Positions 1 through 5,393 of a stretch of DNA of 20,139 nucleotides are shown here, piece by piece; the first letter of the stretch is position 1, and each line of letters opens with the position of its first letter. The translations under genes were made by a program, and so were the position numbers. Source of the stretch: an uncultured Bacteroidales bacterium (GTDB lineage Bacteria > Bacteroidota > Bacteroidia > Bacteroidales > Paludibacteraceae). The notes under the pieces were generated by a model. It made no database searches and was not told the DNA's origin. It saw nothing but the letters and a program-made list of their open reading frames with translations. The stretch spans positions 1 through 20,139 of the forward strand of contig ONXE01000009.1 of the NCBI GenBank assembly GCA_900321775.1. Direction: 5' to 3'.

Positions 1-39
1 CAGCATTTGTATGCGGTCAGGTGTTTAGAGAAATAAACG

Positions 40-297
40 TTAGTCATTGCAGTTGAAGATGGACCTGATGATTGGTTCCATTCGGGTGTTTAATTCGTGA
101 ACTGAAGTGGAGGTGGCAAAGGCGTAAATAGCTTCTATGCGGAGTGCATTGGCGGGATGTGTGTTACCGAGCCATCCGCCATCCATGAACAGCAGTGCCT
201 GGCAGCGATTTGCCTTAAGGAACAGAGACGTGGGGACGCCATACTTTTGTATGTCAATGCCACCGATTTCTTTATAATGAGTTGTCTGGTTGCACAA
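40..297 (-). CDS. Small protein of unknown function (85 aa)
   Basis: I do not recognise this protein. It starts at an ATG and reads 85 residues to a TAA. It has no signal peptide, membrane segment or cysteine motif that I can see. A Gly/Trp-rich stretch (MDGGWLGN, about residues 38-45) is followed by an Ala-rich, helix-like stretch, and the protein ends in an acidic FNCND. Support for it being real comes from the upstream DNA: a well-formed Bacteroidetes promoter lies about 70 bp before the ATG on the same strand, and a terminator isolates it from the preceding operon. It could be a short intact gene or the N-terminal remnant of a longer one; the remaining 39 bases of the window show no convincing continuation in another frame. 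Confidence 0.4.
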   Translation of the reverse strand: MCNQTTHYKEIGGIDIQKYGVPTSLFLKANRCQALLFMDGGWLGNTHPANALRIEAIYAFATSTSVHELNTRMEPIIRSIFNCND

Positions 298-369
298 TTG
301 CTAATAGTTTATTGTGCAATGTTTTTCGTTGCATAATAGTTGGATTCATACTTTATCTTTTTTTTGCCG

Positions 370-401
370 CAAAGGTAAAGAAAAATCCTGAGAGAGCCAA
401 T
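370..401 (-). promoter_or_regulatory. Bacteroidetes-type promoter for the 85-aa gene
   Basis: On the minus strand the -7 element TACCTTTG (370-377) is a perfect match to TANNTTTG. Twenty bases upstream lies ATTG (398-401), matching the -33 element at three of four positions. Expected transcription starts near 363, giving a leader of about 65 nt. Confidence 0.6.
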
Positions 402-446
402 TTTTTAACGTTAAAAAGAGTTAAAAGAACGGAAAGAGTTATTTAT

Positions 447-472
447 AAAAAAAATGAGACCCGAAGGTCTCA
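447..472 (-). terminator. Intrinsic terminator of the 2418-496 operon
   Basis: Read on the minus strand, a perfect 7-bp stem (TGAGACC/GGTCTCA, 455-461 with 466-472) closes a UUCG tetraloop on a C-G pair, the most stable tetraloop type. It is followed directly by eight U residues (447-454). It lies 24 bp past the stop codon of the 496-1167 gene. The plus strand also has a short T run after the stem, so weak bidirectional activity is possible. Confidence 0.87.
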
Positions 473-495
473 AATTTTTAAGTTAGTATAATAAA

Positions 496-1167
496 CTAAA
501 GAGTTTTTATGTCTTTAGGAACATAGCCTAAATACTCCTTCGCATATTTACATGCATTCTCTCTACCTATCCGATTTCTCTTAGACAAAAAATCTACAAT
601 CATCTTTTCTTTCCCGGGATACTTGCTTATTTTAAACGATTCATCACACAAGACACCTCTTAACTCTTCTTCTGAATATTCATTTGCATTCTTACCGAGA
701 TTAATTCTCTTAGAGAACAAAACATCGTATGGCATATCCGTAGGCTCAACTTTTACAATTGTATTTTCCAAATCGGAATAATTTGAAAGTCCGCTCTTTT
801 CAGATATTGCTTTCAGAAGATTGTTAGGGCCGACTATCGGATTACCATCCGCCACAACTGCACTTCTCAAGAGGTATGAATAATACACATTATCGTGATT
901 TGAAATAACAAAATCAACTCCTGCACGATTCCTTGGTTTATAAGGACTCTCGCGGTTCAATCCATTTCTATGAACGTAAAAATGATTTGGACGATTTGAC
1001 TGAAGTTCATTCCGATGAACTGAGCCATCTTCAAATACTTTTTTTTGGTAATAGTAAATCTCAATCTCCTTTGGAAAGATTTCAATACCATTTACCACCA
1101 ACTTGGAATTCTTTAAAAACAACTCAGCTTCAATCTGAAGTTTCTTAACAATTTCTTGATTAAACAT
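496..1167 (-). CDS. Conserved-type hypothetical protein, possible distant 3-methyladenine glycosylase-like fold (223 aa)
   Basis: The ATG at 1167 is chosen because upstream in-frame codons lie inside the preceding gene and translate to a His/Pro-rich shadow. The protein is soluble with no signal or membrane segment. The order of short motifs recalls alkyladenine DNA glycosylase (MPG): EIEIYYY (residues 34-40, where MPG has its ETEAY-type glutamate), HRN at 51-53, FYVHRNG at 63-69, VDFVIS at 84-89, LLRSAVV at 99-105 and GPNNLLKAI at 113-121. This is an eye-made comparison and may be wrong; the family may simply be uncharacterised. It follows the AlkZ-related gene by 8 bp, so they are cotranscribed. 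Its base composition is clearly AT-richer than its neighbours (about one third G+C in the 541-600 stretch), suggesting recent acquisition or a different history. Confidence 0.6.
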   Translation of the reverse strand: MFNQEIVKKLQIEAELFLKNSKLVVNGIEIFPKEIEIYYYQKKVFEDGSVHRNELQSNRPNHFYVHRNGLNRESPYKPRNRAGVDFVISNHDNVYYSYLLRSAVVADGNPIVGPNNLLKAISEKSGLSNYSDLENTIVKVEPTDMPYDVLFSKRINLGKNANEYSEEELRGVLCDESFKISKYPGKEKMIVDFLSKRNRIGRENACKYAKEYLGYVPKDIKTL

Positions 1168-1175
1168 ACTATATT

Positions 1176-1844
1176 CTATTTTAGCAGTTTGGTGATTTGG
1201 GTGGCGGTGGCGTGCGGGAGGATGGAATGGAGGTGGCGGGTCATGAGGGCCAGAGAGTCTTCGGGGGAGCAGTCTGCAGTACAGGACTGCTTGCCGTAAA
1301 GACGCTCGGGAGTGGTGAGTAAGGACCATCCCCAGCCATATTCGTTGTTGTGCTTGTCACGCGGGTAAACGAAATCTTCTGTGACTACGCGAGTAGCCAT
1401 CTGCAGGCGAGTGACATAGCCGTCAAACTTGCTACGCATCTTAGGACCGCTGAAACCACACGCTGCACGTAAATCCCGGTTGATGATACTATCCTGCTCG
1501 CAGAGGGTCTGATAGATGATGGCTTCAATACTGCCATTCTCGGGCATAGGATAGAGACTACGGCGATAGTTGCAGAAATGTGGCCACCAGAATCGGCTGA
1601 TAAACCCGGCCTTGCCATTGAAGAACTTGCCATAGACGCAGTCGCTTTCGTTGATGATGATCCCTTTCCATTTCCACAAGGGCCAATCCCATCCTCCGTC
1701 AGGATAGACAACATAACGACAATCTGCATCTGCCATCTCCTCAGCCGAATAGCCAGGGATGCCACTGACCAGAAGCGGCAGAAATCCGAGTTGTCCGATG
1801 AGTTCCATCATCTGCTCACAACTATGTATCCGATAACGAGTCAT
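1176..1844 (-). CDS. AlkZ-related (YcaQ/HTH_42-like) protein, putative DNA glycosylase relative (222 aa)
   Basis: I start it at the ATG at 1844 (MTRYRIHSCEQ), 13 bp after the acetyltransferase stop; the 35 upstream in-frame codons are only the acetyltransferase read in another frame. The N-terminal part contains an aromatic-rich block (YPDGGWDWPLWKWKG, residues 47-61) and a KFFNGKAGFISR stretch (73-84). The C-terminal half looks like a winged helix (about 104-160), ending in FVYPRDKHNNEYGWGW (158-173), which resembles the strand-wing segment of AlkZ/YcaQ proteins that excise bulky or crosslinked alkylated bases. It is much shorter than E. coli AlkZ (about 410 residues), so activity cannot be assumed. 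I recall Bacteroidetes homologues called AlkZ-related or hypothetical. No signal peptide or membrane segment is visible. Confidence 0.6.
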   Translation of the reverse strand: MTRYRIHSCEQMMELIGQLGFLPLLVSGIPGYSAEEMADADCRYVVYPDGGWDWPLWKWKGIIINESDCVYGKFFNGKAGFISRFWWPHFCNYRRSLYPMPENGSIEAIIYQTLCEQDSIINRDLRAACGFSGPKMRSKFDGYVTRLQMATRVVTEDFVYPRDKHNNEYGWGWSLLTTPERLYGKQSCTADCSPEDSLALMTRHLHSILPHATATQITKLLK

Positions 1845-1857
1845 ACGGGGCTTACAG

Positions 1858-2418
1858 CTACTGACAGTTGATTGTCTTGATGACTTTGGCGGGGTTGCCG
1901 ACAGCAATGGAGTTGTCGGGGATATCGTGTGTGACAACAGAACCGGCACCTATCGTGCAGTTGTTGCCAATAGTTACCCCCGGAAGGATGGTCACATTGC
2001 CACCAATCCACACACTGTTGCCAATGGTAACGGGTTTGGCCCACTCCTGACGTGTCAGGCGTTCGGCAGGATTGGTACTATGGCAGGCGGTATAGATATT
2101 GACATTAGGGCCCAGAAAACAATCATCACCGATGGTGACATAGGCTTCGTCCAGGACTGTAAAGCTGAAGTTAGCGAAGAACCGTTTGCCAACACGGATA
2201 TGTGTACCATAGTCGCAAAAGAAAGGCTGGTTGATAAAAGTGTCCTCATCTGCCCGGCCAAGCATGTCACGAAGCATGGTGTTCCGTGCGGCAAAATCAG
2301 TGGGCAGCAAGTTGTTATACTGCTGGCAAAGCACTTTTGTGTGATTGAGAAGTGCCAGTAATTCCTCGTTGCAGGCATCATACATCTCGCCCGCCAACAT
2401 TTTCTCTCGTTCTGTCAT
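1858..2418 (-). CDS. maa: Maltose/galactoside-type O-acetyltransferase (left-handed beta-helix)
   Basis: This cytoplasmic enzyme transfers acetyl from acetyl-CoA to a hydroxyl of a sugar such as maltose or glucose. The 186 residues match the usual family length. An N-terminal helical cap (Mac domain, residues 4-55, starting EREKMLAGEMYDA) is followed by hexapeptide repeats of the left-handed beta-helix from about 70 to 175 (IGDDCFLGPNVNI, IGNSVWIGGNVTI, IGNNCTIGAGSVV). The catalytic histidine is H113 in ACHSTNP. The end GNPAKVIKTI is the usual CoA-side loop. It is the first gene of a three-gene unit reading toward 496, behind the leftward arm of the divergent promoter. The natural acceptor sugar cannot be read from sequence; in this family the gene is often named from similarity alone. 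Confidence 0.93.
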   Translation of the reverse strand: MTEREKMLAGEMYDACNEELLALLNHTKVLCQQYNNLLPTDFAARNTMLRDMLGRADEDTFINQPFFCDYGTHIRVGKRFFANFSFTVLDEAYVTIGDDCFLGPNVNIYTACHSTNPAERLTRQEWAKPVTIGNSVWIGGNVTILPGVTIGNNCTIGAGSVVTHDIPDNSIAVGNPAKVIKTINCQ

Positions 2419-2544
2419 TGGTCAATAATTATGGCCGTTGGGAAGGTGGAAATCAAATCGTGTCACTACCCTGCTCCACCGTCCCATAGCCGAGCAAACG
2501 TTATTCGTATTTGGGCTGCAAAGGTGTTGTACCATTTGCTGGTG

Positions 2545-2576
2545 CAAAGGTACTGCTTTTTTCTGACATATGCAAG
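2545..2576 (-). promoter_or_regulatory. Leftward promoter of the maa operon
   Basis: On the minus strand CTTG (2573-2576), 20 bases, then a perfect -7 element TACCTTTG (2545-2552). It would give a leader of roughly 120 nt to the maa ATG. A second, weaker CACCTTTG copy on the same strand lies closer, at 2519-2526. Confidence 0.65.
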
Positions 2577-2602
2577 AAAAATTACGAAAAAATGGCTCTA
2601 CT

Positions 2603-2634
2603 CTTGCATAATTAAAAAAAAAGCAGTAACTTTG
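2603..2634 (+). promoter_or_regulatory. Rightward promoter of the lipoprotein gene
   Basis: CTTG (2603-2606), 20 bases, then a perfect -7 element TAACTTTG (2627-2634). The lipoprotein ATG is 35 nt beyond the box, so the leader is about 28 nt. Confidence 0.75.
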
Positions 2635-2668
2635 CAGCGTCTTAGCATGAAACAAAAATACACATGAT

Positions 2669-3268
2669 ATGAAAAAGAAATTATTTATTTTGACATTGGT
2701 AGTGGCGGCCGTGTTCTGCGGTTGCACAGTTTTGAAGCAAGCAGTTGCGTTGAAAGATTGCAAGTACATGTACAGCAGGATGTCGGATGTGACGTTCATG
2801 GACATGAAACCGGCAGAGTTGGCCACTTTTGCCGGCGCGGCCAAGTTGGCAATGGGTTTGATGGGCAATCAGCCAGCTCCTTTGGGGTTCACGATACATC
2901 TGAAGGTGATGAACCCAAATCAGACGACAGCCGCTATGGAGAGTTTGTACTATAAAGTGAGCCTTGACAGCGTGGAAGTGGCAGAAGGCAGCAGTATGGA
3001 ACCATTCATGGTTGTGGGTGGCGCAGAGGCTGATTTGCCGCTGAAAATCAACACGGACATGAAGACCCTGTTGCAATCGAACAAGCGTGCTACAGTGACA
3101 AAAGTGATTCGTAACCTGGTAGGTGTGTCGAACGAACCAACGGATGTGACGGTCCAGCTGAAGCCTACTATCCGCGTGGGTAACGGACTACTGACATCGC
3201 CGGTGTACTTCCCTATCAAATTTGTCTATAGTGGCAAGAAAGGCAATACTCAAACTGCCACGAACTGA
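2669..3268 (+). CDS. Putative lipoprotein with LEA14/WHy-like beta-sandwich
   Basis: The 199-residue protein starts with a lipoprotein signal: MKKK, a hydrophobic core, then FCGC with the acylated cysteine expected at residue 19. The lipobox has Phe at -3, slightly off consensus. After a short linker, residues 70-185 look like the LEA type 2 (WHy) beta-sandwich: an N-P pair in VMNPNQT (about 92-98), then YYKVSLDSVEVAEGSS (about 106-121), the hallmark alternation in which an asparagine-containing strand precedes a 'Y-x-V-x-L-x-x-x-x-V-A-x-G' strand. Members are common in Bacteroidetes as surface or periplasm-facing lipoproteins of unknown role. It has its own promoter and does not obviously belong to the groESL unit, which begins 112 bp later; I see no good terminator between them. 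Confidence 0.8.
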   Translation: MKKKLFILTLVVAAVFCGCTVLKQAVALKDCKYMYSRMSDVTFMDMKPAELATFAGAAKLAMGLMGNQPAPLGFTIHLKVMNPNQTTAAMESLYYKVSLDSVEVAEGSSMEPFMVVGGAEADLPLKINTDMKTLLQSNKRATVTKVIRNLVGVSNEPTDVTVQLKPTIRVGNGLLTSPVYFPIKFVYSGKKGNTQTATN

Positions 3269-3320
3269 CAAAATGGCAGAGATGATGCCTTTGGCACGAG
3301 GTTTGAATAGGCTTGTTGGG

Positions 3321-3346
3321 CTTATTAGGCGAATATGGCTAATAAG
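3321..3346. promoter_or_regulatory. Inverted repeat upstream of groES, possible operator
   Basis: CTTATTAG (3321-3328) and CTAATAAG (3339-3346) form a perfect 8-bp inverted repeat with a 10-bp spacer. CTAATAA recurs as a half site at 3362-3368, between the repeat and the groES ATG. The arm and spacer sizes resemble the HrcA operator CIRCE (9-9-9), but the sequence is different. No T run follows, so a terminator is less likely. No consensus TANNTTTG box is present in this gap. Confidence 0.45.
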
Positions 3347-3380
3347 ACCTATATGTTGAGACTAATAAAAAACAAAGAAT

Positions 3381-3656
3381 ATGCAAAAGATTCAACCATT
3401 GGCAGATCGCGTTTTGGTAAAACCGGCTGCCGCAGAAGAAAAGACTGTTGCAGGAATCATCATTCCTGACAGCGCAAAAGAGAAACCGCTTCGTGGCGAG
3501 ATAATTGCTGCGGGCAAAGGCACGAAAGATGAGGAAATGGTGCTGAAGACAGGCGACCAGGTGCTGTACGGCAAGTATGCAGGTACGGAGCTTGAGTTGG
3601 ATGGCGAGAAGTACCTGATTATGCGTCAGAGCGACGTGCTCGCAATAATTGGATGA
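3381..3656 (+). CDS. groS: Co-chaperonin GroES
   Basis: GroES is the heptameric lid that caps GroEL during ATP-driven protein folding in the cytoplasm. At 91 residues it is a normal single-domain Cpn10. It begins IQPLADRVLVKP, the family signature. The mobile loop that contacts GroEL is residues 17-33 (AAEEKTVAGIIIPDSAK), containing the conserved hydrophobic triplet III. The roof region and the terminal strand (KYLIMRQSDVLAII) are intact. groEL follows after 42 bp and must be cotranscribed. The gene is preceded by an inverted repeat that may act in stress regulation. Confidence 0.98.
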   Translation: MQKIQPLADRVLVKPAAAEEKTVAGIIIPDSAKEKPLRGEIIAAGKGTKDEEMVLKTGDQVLYGKYAGTELELDGEKYLIMRQSDVLAIIG

Positions 3657-3665
3657 TTGCTTAAA

Positions 3666-3693
3666 TTGAAAATTGAAAGTTGAAAATTGAAAA
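3666..3693 (+). repeat. Four tandem 7-nt repeats between groES and groEL
   Basis: TTGAAAA occurs four times head to tail (3666-3693), with one G substitution in the second unit. The array ends 5 nt before the groEL ATG and occupies its translation initiation region. One unit supplies an in-frame TTG at 3687, but the family N terminus begins at the ATG at 3699. Confidence 0.9.
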
Positions 3694-3698
3694 TTATT

Positions 3699-5330
3699 AT
3701 GGCAAAGGATATTACATTCAATATTGAGGCGCGTGAGAACCTCAAGCAAGGCGTGGACAAATTGGCAAACGCAGTAAAGGTGACTCTTGGTCCGAAGGGT
3801 CGCAACGTGATTATTGAGAAGAAATACGGTGCTCCTCAGATCACGAAGGACGGTGTGACCGTAGCAAAAGAAGTTGAGTTGGAAGAAGCCAGCGAGAATC
3901 TGGGTGCCCAACTCGTGAAGGAGGTTGCCAGCAAGACCGGCGATCAGGCAGGTGATGGAACCACCACTGCAACCGTTTTGGCACAATCGATTATCGGTGT
4001 GGGTCTGAAGAACGTAACTGCCGGTGCCAATCCGATGGACCTGAAGCGCGGTATAGATAAAGCCGTTGCTGCTATTGTTGCCAATATCAAGGAGCAAGCT
4101 GAGGTTGTAGGTGACGATTATGACAAGATTGAACAAGTCGCCACAGTGTCTGCCAACAACGATGCCACTATCGGCAAACTGATAGCTGATGCAATGAAGA
4201 AAGTGACAAAGAATGGCGTAATTACCATTGAGGAAGCAAAGGGCACAGACACTACCATTGATGTGGTAGAAGGTATGCAGTTTGACCGTGGTTATATCTC
4301 GCCTTATTTCGTTACAAACACTGAGACGATGGAAGTAGAGATGGACAAACCGTACATCTTGATTCACGATAAGAAGATCAGCAATCTGAAAGAGTTGCTT
4401 CCTGTTTTGGAACCTGCAGTACAAAGCGGTCGTCCATTGTTGATCATTGCCGAAGATGTTGATTCGGAAGCTCTGACCACGTTGGTTGTTAACCGTTTGC
4501 GCGCTCAGTTGAAGATTTGTGCAGTGAAAGCTCCGGGCTTCGGTGACCGTAGAAAAGAGATGCTGGAAGATATTGCCATCCTGACCGGTGGTACCGTAAT
4601 CAGCGAGGAGCGTGGCATCAAGTTGGAGCAAGCTACTCTGGATATGCTTGGAACAGCCGAGAAGGTGACTGTGAATAAAGACAACACTATCATTGTGAAC
4701 GGTGCCGGTGACAAAGAGGCTATTGCTCAGCGTTCGGCTCAGATCAAGGCTCAGATTGGCGCAACCAAGAGTCAGTACGACAAAGAGAAGTTGCAGGAGC
4801 GTTTGGCCAAGTTGTCCGGAGGTGTGGCTGTTCTGTATGTAGGCGCCGCTTCGGAAGTGGAGATGAAAGAGAAGAAAGACCGTGTGGATGATGCATTGAG
4901 TGCCACGCGCGCGGCCATAGAAGAAGGTATCGTGCCCGGCGGTGGTGTGGCATATATCCGCGCACAGGCTGCATTGGACGCAGTAAAGGCTGATAATGAA
5001 GATGAAAAGACGGGTGTTGAGATTATCCGTCGTGCCATCGAGGAGCCTCTTCGTCAGATAGTATTCAACGCAGGTAAAGAAGGTGCTGTAGTAGTACAGA
5101 AAGTACGCGAAGGCAAAGCTGATTTCGGTTACAATGCCCGCAAGGATGTATATGAGAACCTGCTGGCAGCCGGAGTGGTTGATCCTGCCAAGGTATCTCG
5201 TGTAGCATTGGAGAATGCAGCTTCGATAGCAGGTATGTTCCTGACAACCGAGTGCGTTATTACTGAGAAGAAAGAGGAGCATCCGATGCCTCAAATGCCC
5301 GCAGGCGGCATGGGTGGCGGCATGATGTAA
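3699..5330 (+). CDS. groL: Chaperonin GroEL (Hsp60)
   Basis: GroEL forms the 14-subunit double ring that folds proteins with GroES and ATP in the cytoplasm. The 543 residues match the usual length. The start at 3699 gives MAKDITFNIEAREN, as in other Bacteroidetes. Equatorial ATP-binding motifs are present: TLGPKGRNV (about 29-37), GDGTTTATVLA (about 85-95) and the GGGVAY stretch near 410. The apical domain and the intermediate hinge are uninterrupted. The C terminus carries the expected Gly/Met tail (GGMGGGMM), which lines the folding cavity. It is cotranscribed with groES; the next plus-strand gene starts 63 bp on, without an obvious terminator between, so read-through is possible. Confidence 0.99.
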   Translation: MAKDITFNIEARENLKQGVDKLANAVKVTLGPKGRNVIIEKKYGAPQITKDGVTVAKEVELEEASENLGAQLVKEVASKTGDQAGDGTTTATVLAQSIIGVGLKNVTAGANPMDLKRGIDKAVAAIVANIKEQAEVVGDDYDKIEQVATVSANNDATIGKLIADAMKKVTKNGVITIEEAKGTDTTIDVVEGMQFDRGYISPYFVTNTETMEVEMDKPYILIHDKKISNLKELLPVLEPAVQSGRPLLIIAEDVDSEALTTLVVNRLRAQLKICAVKAPGFGDRRKEMLEDIAILTGGTVISEERGIKLEQATLDMLGTAEKVTVNKDNTIIVNGAGDKEAIAQRSAQIKAQIGATKSQYDKEKLQERLAKLSGGVAVLYVGAASEVEMKEKKDRVDDALSATRAAIEEGIVPGGGVAYIRAQAALDAVKADNEDEKTGVEIIRRAIEEPLRQIVFNAGKEGAVVVQKVREGKADFGYNARKDVYENLLAAGVVDPAKVSRVALENAASIAGMFLTTECVITEKKEEHPMPQMPAGGMGGGMM

Positions 5331-5393
5331 TCACCTCATAATGAACTTTGGCACGGTTATTGTTCCGATTTTAGCGACATTATTTTAGCGCAT

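Larger units (their letters stand above)
2544..2635. repeat. Interrupted dyad spanning both divergent promoters
   Basis: Two nested inverted repeats share a centre at about 2589.5. TATGCAAG (2569-2576) pairs perfectly with CTTGCATA (2603-2610). GCAAAGGTACTGC (2544-2556) pairs with GCAGTAACTTTGC (2623-2635) at 12 of 13 positions. The spacing between inner and outer arms is 12 nt on both sides, so the -33 and -7 boxes of the two promoters are mirror images. Confidence 0.85.

Noticed and set aside
2422..2868. A 148-codon minus-strand frame across the divergent promoter and lipoprotein start
   Set aside because: It overlaps both promoters and the lipoprotein signal peptide region and has no family features.
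3321..3346. CIRCE element for HrcA
   Set aside because: The arms do not match TTAGCACTC/GAGTGCTAA apart from TTAG/CTAA, so only geometry is similar.
3686..3698. TTG at 3687 as the groEL start
   Set aside because: It lies in the 7-nt repeat and adds four residues not found in the family; ATG at 3699 gives the standard MAKD start.
3339..5294. A 651-codon open frame on the minus strand opposite groES-groEL
   Set aside because: Its translation is Cys/His/Leu/Phe-rich without domain structure, which is what the complement of strongly biased groEL codons gives. The plus-strand genes are certain.
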